Below are positions 11,612 through 23,600 of a DNA stretch of 64,000 nt, piece by piece. Made by a program: the position numbers and the translations under genes. The stretch lies in the NCBI GenBank assembly GCA_963691655.1, contig OY829329.1, positions 59,471,408-59,535,407 of the forward strand, written 5' to 3'. Each line of letters begins with the position of its first letter. Positions within the stretch are counted from its first letter, which is position 1. This DNA comes from Toxonevra muliebris (taxonomy: Eukaryota; Arthropoda; Insecta; Diptera; Pallopteridae). The notes beneath the pieces were generated by a model. The model did no database searches, was not told the DNA's origin, and saw nothing but the letters and a program-made list of their open reading frames with translations.

Positions 11612-14600
11612 ATAAATGAAAAATACGCAATTATAAGCCCGGGAACTATACGTCCGAATTCAGACTTTAGTGTTATAGTCAGTGTGCCAAATGTAAGGTA
11701 TGAGTGTCATATTGAATTGTCTATTCAATCGTCGAATTCGAAAGTTATTAGTACAGTAGCGGAAATTGATCCAATGACTACGAAAATTACGAGATTTAAA
11801 GTAATGACTAATACTTTTAATTAAATGTGATTTAAAAAACTAAAACATATTCTCTACCAGATACCCAATATAAGCAGCGACAATTATACACTGACAGCTA
11901 AAGGTATTCGAGGTATATTCTTCAGTAATAGTACTGCTTTGAATTATGCTGCCGATATGTTAGCGGTGTATGTGCAAACGGATAAGGCCACCTATAAACC
12001 CGGTGATCTAGTACAATTCCGTGTACTATTTTTGGATGAGAATTTATTTCCGCGCAGGATTAATAAAACAAATGCAATTTATATTAAGGTCAGAAAAACA
12101 AAAATTTAACTATTGTGTGATTTATTCATATTTGTATTAAATATATATTTTTTTTTATTATTTATAAATAGAATCCTGATAATGGTTTGGAGCAACAATT
12201 TTTAAATGTAACACCTAAAAATGGCGTACACAGTGGAAAATTGCAATTAAGTAATTTTACCATATTTGGTAAATGGAGCATTGATGTAATGATTAATACT
12301 AAACTTATTCAAACGAAAACATTTAATGTGGATGAATATGTGCTACCAAAGTTTGAAGTAATTATCAATGCACCACAGATGGTGTCAATTTCTGAGAGTA
12401 AACTTAGATTTACAGTATACTCGAGGTAAGTTCAGTATATTAACGAAACAATGGAGCCGGCGCAGTGATGAGTAAGGGGAGTTGAATCAAGTACCTCAAA
12501 ATATTTTAAATTTTAGTTAAGTCTCGCTTCCTACTAGGCAGTAAAAAGATTTTTGATGCGGAGGCAATATTTGTATCTCTGAGACAACTTTTATTAATTT
12601 GCGTTGCCATTTTGCTAAAAAAAAAAGCTGAATTTTCAATAGAGTAGAAAGTTTTTGTATTTTTGAAGTGATAACATCTTTACTCGGGGCTGATAGGAAA
12701 ATTTATAGTGGAGTGAATTGATACAAATTAAAATCAAATATCGCGTCGATGTCTTGTGAGATTTCATAGTATGTGTGAGTTTATACCCAGCGGGTTTTAA
12801 GAGAAGTGCTTCAAAAGTAAGCGCTTAAAAAGTGCTTGCAAGTGCAAATGTAGGAATAAAATCAAGTAATAAAAACGAGTATCGTTCAGCGAGACGCTAC
12901 GAACGGTTGGCTGTGCGAACAATGAAATAATGTGGTTGTGGAACTATAAGAGTTTTCAATTTTCCGAAATATAAATAAAAATATATAAATACGTTTATAT
13001 ATATTTTTGATTTAAAACAAAAAAAAAAAAACAAAAGAATGTTTTTTTCTCCCTATACTCTTTCTCAACTAAAGTAAGCGCGAAGCAGCAAATAAACGAG
13101 CGGAAGTGCTTTTTTAACACACTCACTGTTGGCCTCGTTTAGCGCTTAAGGTACTGCACTAAACAAGTGCTACTTTCCTAAGACATGCAATAACTGCGTT
13201 TTATTCGCCACTTGCTTCTAGTTATGTGAAACTAGCAGTGATAATTGTATGGGAAAACAACAACAAAGCCGCAAAGATAACACGTATAATTATACCTGTT
13301 ATGTATACTTAACAAGCTGCATATCAATGGAATAGGGGAACATATCAAAAATTATTTTTATTTATTGGATTGTTTTATTTCATAGATTACACTATGCAAC
13401 AACTTGAGGGTCAATGTCTCGGGACAAAACCAAACCATTCTCAAACGATAGTATTTGACCTCAGTAACAAAAGCTCTAATTCCTTTTTGCTCCACTACGT
13501 CACAATTTTTTTTTTTACAGTGGTTTGAAATTTTTATTTTTTGGTCAAAAACCGAATCAAACAATTAGAAAAATCATAGAAAAAGTTTTACTTAAGGTGG
13601 TTCTTGTCTTCGGCGACTTATATTTAAATTTTTCGAGGAATATTTCCTTAGAACATTTTAATCCTCTAACTCGCACAAAAATGGGTCATTTTGGGTCCTT
13701 TACTTAAAAACTCTTTAAAAGCTAGGTTTAAGGGGAGGTGAAAGGTTAAAACATTCTACAAAAATATTCTCCAGAAAATTTCACCAAGGGCCACCTAAGA
13801 CAAGTAGTCTCTAGGAGTTAAAGGTAATACATAAAAAACGAAATTAAGTGTTAAGAAATTTATTTGTAAACATATCTCTGGTCAAAAGCAGTAAACGCTT
13901 AAGTCTACTTAAGACAGAATTAAGTTATAAATGCTATCGGATTCTACTTATTTCAATGCACATGTGCGTGAAATCCCCGAAATTCTATGTTTTTAAAAAT
14001 AAAAGTTATAAAAAGAAAAACATAATCGCTTACATAGAGTGGTAACCAATCACACTAACTTCAAACCGTGTTTACTCGAAATGAGATTTTCAGACTTAAG
14101 CGCTTATTGCTTTGGACCACAGATATATTGCAACGTGCGATATGGAATAATTTAACCCTTTACTTCCCCTAAAACCTAGCTTTTAAGGAGTTTTTAATAA
14201 AAGGGCTCAAAATGACCCATACTGGTGCGAGCTAGAGGGTTAAAATGTTCTAAAGAAATATTCCTCGAAAAATTTTAATATAGGTCGTCCAAGAACCACC
14301 TTAAGCATTCAATGTTTGATTCGATTTTTGACCAAAAAATCAAAATTTCAAACCACTGCAAAAAAAAAATTGTGACGTAGTGGGGCAAAAAGGGTTTGGG
14401 GCTTTTATTACTGAGCTTAAATACTATCGTTTGAGGTTGGTTTGGTTTTGCCCCGAAAATATGTGTTGCACTGTGTTGTTTTAGTTTATTTTTTTTCTAA
14501 TTGAAATCGTAAAATAATATCAACATGAGGCGATGAAAAAGCGAAGAAAAATAAAAATTTTGAAACATAAAAAAGAAAACTTTTATAATGAAGTAAGCAA

Positions 14601-17600
14601 CAATGCATAAAGTATATTATCACATCATGTGACGAGTGCAGAAGAAACCCATTTTAGTTCTTTTAGCTTTTCTCCCAAAATACTCAATGGTTTTGAATTT
14701 GGATTCTCTTGGATTAGTGCATTAGTAAAGATGTCTGACATTGACCGATTATTTTTTAGCATATTGCCTCCTACATTTCTTAATCTCACAGTAGCACATT
14801 CGTCTATTTCTTTCCAGAAATTGCAATCTGAGCCAAAAAAAAAAAACCTAAGTTCGCCATTGGGCGTTAATTTCGAGAATTTATATTCTGAGTATCCAGA
14901 GAGTCACTTAAGATATCAATAGGTAGTAATTTTTCGCGATAGCGTAAAAGAAAAAATCACAGTTATTAATAAAGACTGAAAAGCAACAGTTTTCCCATTT
15001 CCATCTGTTAGGTATCAGCACCAGGATCTTCTTGCTTGAAGATCCCACAAATTTTTTCTCAATTTTTTTTTCTTTCGTCTGGCTATATGTTTATTTATGT
15101 TCATTATCATTAATTTGTATTATTTTTTAATTAAATTAGATACACTTTTGGTAAATTTGTTAAAGGAAAAGCATACATTACCATTAAGTCCCCAAGGGTA
15201 GAACCCGAAGAAATCTCAGTCATTTTAAAAGATAACACGAATGTAGAGTTCAGCATGGAAGACGTTGCACCCGGTTATGTCCACAATTCATATAAATTGG
15301 ATGTGCTTGTATCAGTCGAAGAAGATCTAACTGGAGTTAGACAAAATGCTTCCACAGAAATTTTTTTGGTACGCAAACAATTTACAATGACCCCACAAAA
15401 ACTTCTGGTTGATTGTACGAACAAGTGGGAAACTTTTAATTATTCGATTAGTATCCGTGATCTGAACAATGAGCCAGTTCGTGATAAGAAGACCCCAGTA
15501 ACCTACAAACATCTACGTAATGATGATGTTGATGACGATGATGATGATCGCAACTATAAAACATGGACGTCATTTTTAAATAAAAGTGGTATAGCAACCA
15601 TTAGTTTGGATTGCGATACATATCAGACATCGAAGTTTCGTATAACATATAAAAATGAAACATTTAAAGCACAAATAACAAAGAAACAAAAAAACCAAGA
15701 TCTAAAAGCGGGTATACATGTACTCACAAGCAAGTAAGTTTTAGCATTATTAGAAATAATTTATGAATAATAAAAACTTTAATCTCATATTCTCCACAGT
15801 TCTAAAATTAATCAAAGCATTGAGATCCAACTCAATACCGAAGATTTTACAAACTACTTCATCTCTTTGATTGTAGCACGCGGTAAAATTATACTAACCC
15901 AAATTCATTACTTGCCAGTCGGTAGTCGAAGCAAAAGATTTTTAGTAATGCCAACTCATGAGATGATTCCGAATGCTAAAATTTATATTCATTATATTTA
16001 TAATAATGAATTCAAATTTTTCGAAAGTAGCTTCAACATTCAGTCACAGTCACAGTCACATACTGCGAATGCTGTAAGTATAAATGTCAGAGACATAACT
16101 GTTATAAGAAATATTTAAAAACGTTGTAGATACCCATTATTTTTTAACCCTCATAAATATGTGCTACCAAAGATTGTTAAAAATAACAATTATCGCAACC
16201 AACATTTTTTTTTTTGGTTGCCCATAATAATTACCGCAACCAAAATTTTATTTTGATTACCCATAAACAATATTGCAACTCAAATTTTATTTGGTTAATC
16301 ATAAGCAATATCGCAACCAAAAATTTGTATTTTAGTTACCTATAACAATTATAAAAATCAAAATATTTGTTTTTGGTAACAACGGGCCTCATTGTGGTAA
16401 GTATCTCCTACGAAGGACAACCACTCTAACGTAACACACTGACGTGACGACAACTAAGTTATAAAAATGAAAGTAGACAATTTCTATAGATCTTCTGACG
16501 CTGAAAACGAATGTGGAACGTCAGGATTTTGAGTATCCTGAATTACAAATTGGAAAAAAAAATAAACAAATTTTTTATGTATAGAGAAAGTTAAAAATAA
16601 TCAGTTTGGTTTCGAAAATGGTTATGTATAACTAAAAAAAACTTTCCGATTGCGATATTGGTCATGGGTAACCAAAATAAAATTTTGGTTGGGATATTGG
16701 TTGCAGTAATTTTTAAGGGCGACGCAAAAAAATATATATATATATAGCTAGGCACTCACGCCCTCGTTAGTCTAGTGGGCAATCCGAAGTATATGAGAAT
16801 TATAACATAGTGTAGAAGTACACACCTTGGTTGGTAATGGCAAAACCACCAAGCCGATAAAAAATTTCCACACCGCCGTTCGGAATCGGCGTTAAACTGT
16901 AGGTTCAACTATGTGGTATCACAATGGGCCGTTCAGGCCTAACATAACCCCAACCATCCTTTTTTCCTTATCTTTATCAATGACCTTCTGTTATTGACTA
17001 TAAATCCCATTCACTCCCATTCACTTGCAGATGACAGCACCAATTGTCATTCATATATCTGTTCAAAACGCCCTAACTCTTTGGAGATTGAGAGTAAACG
17101 GCTTGCTCTGAATGGCTCACTCAATAATGATCTCCAATCAATCTCTGAGTAGGGTCTCACGAACAGAGTTGAATTCAACGCGCGTAAGACCCAATGTTGT
17201 TTGTTATCTCACAAACGAGTGCCCCAATGGTTAACTGAAAATTTGTACAAAATGTACTTACAAAATTACTACTTTTGTTTTAACTGAAAGAATAATTTTC
17301 TTTTAAAAAATAGCACGTATATGCACTAATAAAAAATTAATTGTGGATTATATAAAATACACACAAGCATTCATGCTATCGCAGTTCATCAAGTTGGCTT
17401 TTACGAGGCTTTTAAAATTTGAAAAACATGCTATCTCGCTTATTCTATATTTCATAACATGCTATCTCGCTTATTCTTATAGGAAGTTCAATAGCTTTTT
17501 TAGTATGTGCGGTTCCATAAAAAGTAGCAGCATACCAATTTTCTACTACTATGTATGATTTTATATAGAATTTAAAAGCTGGCTTGCAGTCTCTGTTTTC

Positions 17601-20600
17601 CATTTGGAAAGTATTTGCTCCACTTTCTTTTACTCCTATATTTTTGCGCCATTCGATTTTACCAGAGTTTCGAACCGGATAAATTTGGGTTCGTGTTTAG
17701 GTTCAGGTTCAAGCAAAAAATAACAGTGTGTTCCTGTTCAGGTTCAAATAAAAATGAAGCAAAACAAGGTTTTTCAAATAATAGTTTTACTTATTTACAT
17801 CCATACATTTAGTTACTTTGCAATTTGAATTTTTTCATTCCGTTGACATTTTCTTATATTTGATAATTTGCAGTTTTATTAATTAAAAGAAATTATCGTT
17901 TAGTTTAAAAATTAGTATATCACTCAACGATTTGTTTTTTAAACGATACCTTTGTGGAGCCTATATCAATTTAAGTCCAAAAATGGCCTTTCTACGTTCA
18001 CTTCCTGAATTTATATTATCATTTTTTATTTTTAATGTCAATATTTTAGCACGTCTAAAAACGTTGGTAAAATACAAACAGACCTCCCATATTCCTTCTT
18101 CAATGCTTCAATCGGGATCTAGAGCATTCCATCCTTATTGTTAATTTTAGCCTTTTTGGTTTGATAAAAAAAATACACTGGGCTTGCCTCATCAGTAAAT
18201 GCTGGGCACGCCACTGCTGCTAAACCCCTAGCTATGGGTGGGGTGTTAAATGCGGATTCAGAAACTTTTGATGTTCTGGGCATGTCCATCCAATATGACG
18301 TTCGTTGGAACAATCATATTTTTGACGTGTCGAAAGAAGCAGCCAAGTGCCTCTGCTTTCTAAAGCGGTGTAAGAAATAATTGACTCCAACTGATCTCCG
18401 CATGATCTACATCAACTATATCCGCCCTAAAATGGAGTATAATTCGCACCTATGGGCAGGAGCTTCACAAATACAACTAGAGCTCCTGGACCGTATTCAA
18501 CATCGGGCGATAAAGCTAATAGGAGACAGTAGGGTTTCCAGCTCTATTGACTCCTTGGAACACCGTAGAAACGTGGCTTGCGTGACTCTGTTCAGCCGGT
18601 ATTTTCATGGTAAATGTTCCGCTGAGATACGGGATCTGATTCCACCAGTTCATGTGTTCATCTGAACTACACGAACTGCAAGCGGTAATCACGCATTCCA
18701 CGTGGATATGGTACCCCAACGCACCACGCGTTACAAAGATTGTTCTTTTTTTGCCGTACCGCGCGTAAATGGAATAAGCTCCCTGCAATCGTTTTTCCTG
18801 ATTTTTACGACCTTTAAAAATTTAAAACAAAAGTTCACAACTTTCTCTCCCACTTTCCTCCTACCACTAATCTATCTTCCTACCCTAATCAACGCAATGC
18901 TTTGCATTCATAGGGGCATCCCCTGAGAATTGATTGCTTAAATAACCAACAAAAAAAAAAAAAACGAGTACTCGATGCATTTCAGTCGGTACTTTACCTA
19001 TCCATTACATTGAAAACGCAAATTTATCATATTATTTATATTATTTCCATATTGAGGAAAATATAAAAACAAATTTAGTATAAACGTTGTGGGGGACCCA
19101 TTGAAGACTTTATGTGCAATGAACGAAATTTCAGCCAGTTCTTCTTCAACAACGACACCAAGAAATTGATTGACAAATGAATGTTTTGCACTAGAAACTA
19201 CGAAACACAAACAATTTCAAGAGTTAATTTCTTGAGTTCCTCTTAGGCGGTCTTTTGAAATTAGAAATTTTCTATTACATTATCTTGCAAAGTAAGAATG
19301 TTTATTTCAGCTTGACCAAATTAAACTAGTCTGATAGTGCAAGAAACATTTTTTTTTTACAGATTCTTATTGAAGCACCTGAAGAAACAACGCCCGGTGA
19401 TGATATTACACTTAAAATTAGTACCTCAAAATATTCGTATGTTGGAATAATGGCCGTGGATCAAAGTGTTTTGCTTTTAAAATCTGGCAATGATTTTAAC
19501 CATGATAACATTTTAAAAAAATTAGAGGAATTTAAAAGTGAAACACCAGAACAATATTTAGGTACATCGACTAAATATCCTGGTGCAGAGGCAGGACTCA
19601 TTACTATGACAAATGCACATTATCCACATGAAAAAATCTGTAAGTTTAGCATGTTTATTTATTAATCTGTGTGTGATTTTTTCTTAAAACACATTGCTTT
19701 TTGTTTTCAATCTACAAAAGCCGAAGACGATGTACTAGTGCCATACTCTTTCGGAAATAAACGGAATAAACCGGAAATACGTAAAAATTTTTTGGAAACT
19801 TGGTTCTTTGATGATATCATAAGGTAAGAAGCTTTGGTTTAATATGACTGATTTGTTTTCGGATATTCTTGAATATTTTTGAAACCATCAACAGTACAGG
19901 CGGAAATTACACATACATTATTAAGAAAAAAGTACCAGATACTATAACTTCTTGGATTATTACTGGATTTTCATTAAATCAAGAATTGGGTTTCGCTTTA
20001 ACAGAAAAACCAATCAAAATACGTGCATTTAAAAAATTATTCATCTCAACTAACTTACCATATTCAGTTAAAAAAGGTTAGTAACAAGCTCAAGTGTAAA
20101 CAATAAGAAAGCTAATAACATCTATATATTTTTTTTAACTTTTGACCAATGTAGAAGAACTAGTTTCGATACCCGTAATTCTTTTCAACTATTTGCCTCG
20201 AAAGGTACAGACTCGAATAACTTTGGATTATAATGCAGATGAATTTCAGTTAATCAATGCAACAAATTGTATTCAAGAAGGGAAATGTACTAAAATTGTA
20301 TATGTAGAGCCAAACAATGGCAAAACTATATATTTTATTATACGTCCGAAAATTATCGGAAGTATTACATTAAATTTTAAAGCTACATATGTAGGAGGAA
20401 ATGATGCTATACAAAAACAGCTGAAAGTCGAATCTGAGGGTGTTACTGTATATAAAAATTATGATAACTATCTAAATGCTGAAGAACCATACTTTTACGA
20501 ATTTTTCATTGATTTGCCAGAAGGCGGTATTGTGGATGGTTCGGAATATACTGAAATTTCGGTAGTTGGTGATATTATGGGCTCAGCATTGAGCAATCTG

Positions 20601-23600
20601 GAAGACTTAGTGCGCATGCCTGCGGGTCTTGGCGAACCAAATATGATTAAATTTGTACCGAATGTATTGCTGCTGAATTACTTAAAGGTGAGAAATTAAT
20701 TATTTATAATAAGGAGTGAGATTGAAAAAATCTTAACATACGTTTTACCTAATAATTTTTGTTGGGTGTAAAATTTAAAAATTTCTTTAATCTAGTTATC
20801 TTTGAAAAATATGTCAGTTGTTATTTTTAATGACAAACATGTTGATTTATTGTGAGTTTGATCAAAATGAGTGAAGAAAAAGAAGTACTTAAAATTATTA
20901 AAAATTTTCAAAAAAATCCAAATTGGTCCTACAAAAAATTGGCCAAAGAATTGAAGGTCTGCCGTCAAACTGTTTCCAATGTTATTAAACAGTGTCAGGA
21001 GAATTTGGCCATCAATAGGAAACCTGGTTCGGGAAGAAAACAAGGACCACATGATATTGGGAAAGCCAAGAAAATAGAAAGCATATTGAAAAGATCTCCA
21101 AACACATCTGGTAGAAAAGCTGCCCGGTTAGCCCTGTGCTCTCATTATTTGGTGCAAAAAGTTAAAGCCAATGCAGGTTTGAAAACATACAAAGTCCAAA
21201 AAATTCCAGACAAGAATGCTGCAAAAAATTTAGACGCCAAAAGTAGGGCTCGGAAAATAAAATCAAATTTCATACAAAAATATTCATGTTGATTAATGGA
21301 CAACGAAGCGTATGTACTGGCAGATTTTACGCAGCTACCGGGTCAAAATTTGTATGTTGCTGATGCTCGAGGAAATGTCGAAGAACAATTTATAATCCAA
21401 AAGCAGAAGAAATTTCCTAAAAAATTCCTGGTATGGCAAGCTATATGCAGTTGCGACAAAAGAAGCAACTCATTTGTTACAGTGGGCTCTATAAATACCG
21501 AAATATACATCAAAGAATGTTTGAAAAAACGACTTCTTTCTTTCATAAGAGAGCACAATGTGTCCACATATTTCTGGTCCGATTTGCCATCATGTCACTA
21601 CGGCAAGAAAACTCTGGAGTGGTACCAAAGTAATAACAAAGTTTTTGTACCAAGAGAGGCCAATCCTCCAAATTGTCCGGAGCTAAGACCAGTGGAGAGA
21701 TATTGGGCTCTTGTGAAAAGAAACTTAAAGAGCACAAAAAAAGTATCCCAAATATTAAAGATTTTAAAAGGAGATGGGCAACAACAGTTCAAAAAAGGTG
21801 TCTGAAACAACTATCAAATCTCTAATGGAAGGCTTACCAAAAAAGGTCCACGAGTTCATAAATAGTGGTTAGAACTATAAAAGTTATATTTTTCTGTAAT
21901 TTGTAAAGTATTTAATATAAAAAAATCAAAAATCCAACCGTTTAAAAATTATTGAATTTTATATATGTTAAGATTTTTTCGATCTCACTCCTTTTGGACG
22001 TTATGGTTCTAGAGTCCAAATTTAATTTTAAGTTAGAACTAAAGAAGACCCACTCTCTGCAAACGAACAGTGAAGCAAAAAAGAACTGCTCTTAAAAATT
22101 ATTATTCACAAAAAGAACAGTTTCAGAAAAGATTAAACCTGTCGACCACCGCATTCAAGAGTTAATCCTGAGCTCCAGCCCTGTTTAAGTGGGTAGTATA
22201 AAAATTAAACCAATATAAGTCTACCAATGGCAAAACAATTATCGCTTCACGTATCTAAAACTAATGAATATGAAAAACTATAGAACTTTTTGATTCCTTG
22301 GCTTAATTGAGATTCCCGTAATCAAGTGAAACATAAATTTTAAAAACGACACATAGGTCGTCCCTTTGAATTCATAATCTCACTACTGAAGCGATCTAAA
22401 AACTGGATCAAAAGTGCTTTGAAAACGATCATCTGGTAGACATCGATTTGCTTTCAATATGAACCGTTACTGGGATGATTGCCAACGACTTGATACTGGG
22501 CAGCGGCAGTCAACTCTTTCATAGTACTGGGTAGACTGTTAAATTTAGCAGAGTACGGGAATTGATTACACTAATCAACACGATATTTGTGTTAGGAACC
22601 TGATATCATGATCAAGTGATCGCCATCATATGAGATTTCTACGATATTTACATTTGAAAATTTTGGAAAGTTCTGTTCATTTTAAAAAAAAAAAATTAAA
22701 TTCACAGCATTATTTTAGAAAAAATCAGTGTACGCATTATGCCTTACAATAGATCAGGTTAATTAACCCATTATAACCGTCCTGATTTTTATAAAGTTTA
22801 CAAGATAACCTGATAGAAAGTCTTAACTGTTTAGTCCCTAAAATATATCAAAAATGTAAGAATACAAAAAGGTTTTAATTTTATTAATTTAAATATTTGG
22901 TTTTCACTTCAGAGCACACGACAACTTCGCCCAGAAATTGAAAAGAGAATTAAGGATCATCTACAAAATGCCTATCAATATCAATTAACCTTCAGACACG
23001 ATGATGGCTCATACGGCGTATTTAGTAAATCTGGGAGAAATGGTAGCACTTGGCTAACGGCATATGTGGCGCACTCAATCTCTCAAGCCTCCAAACGTAA
23101 ATACATCGTTATAGAATCTAAAACATTGAGAGATAGCTTAAACTTCTTAATCACAAAACAAGCTCCAAATGGTAGTTTCAGAGAAGACGGCAAAGTCATT
23201 TTCAATTCACATGAAAATACTGTTGGATTAACAGCATTTGTACTGCTGGCATTTCTTGAAACCAGCAAATTCTGGCAAGACCATCACCAAAATACAATTA
23301 TAAATGGTCTTCAATATTTAGAAAATAATATAGAAACTACCGATGATTTGTATGCGCTATCAATTGCAGCATATGCATTGCAATTACGAAAATTACCAGC
23401 AGCTGATAGTATTATGAGATATCTAGCGAGAATTGCTAAAACAGATACAGATAAAGGGCATACATGGTGGTCAAAAAATTCGGTTACTGAAGAAGGAGGA
23501 AGCCCCAAAAGTCAAGATGTTGAATGTACCGCATACATATTGATGACACTTATGGACATGAATACTACGGCTGACCACTTGCTACCAATAGTCCAATGGC

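Larger units (their letters stand above)
16074..19362 (+). other. TEP intron 5 (3289 bp), filled with mobile elements
   Basis: Donor GCT|GTAAGT at 16073/16074, acceptor TTTTTTTTACAG ending at 19362, phase 0. From 5' to 3' it contains a foldback repeat array, a SINE piece, and a broken non-LTR retrotransposon ending in poly(A). The flanking exons join two parts of a conserved family block, so the insertions have not broken the gene. Confidence 0.8.
20688..22912 (+). other. TEP intron 9 (2225 bp), contains a DNA transposon
   Basis: Donor AAAG|GTGAGA at 20687/20688, acceptor TTTTCACTTCAG ending at 22912, phase 0. The transposon's left terminal repeat starts only about 24 bp after the donor. The rest, 22000-22900, is AT-rich and shows no gene or repeat I recognise. 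Confidence 0.8.

Noticed and set aside
14629..14922. 97-codon open frame in TEP intron 3
   Set aside because: No known domain; it lies within an intron between in-frame TEP exons and shows no family similarity.
20792..21810. Antisense open frames over the DD37E element
   Set aside because: They are shadows of the transposase on the other strand.
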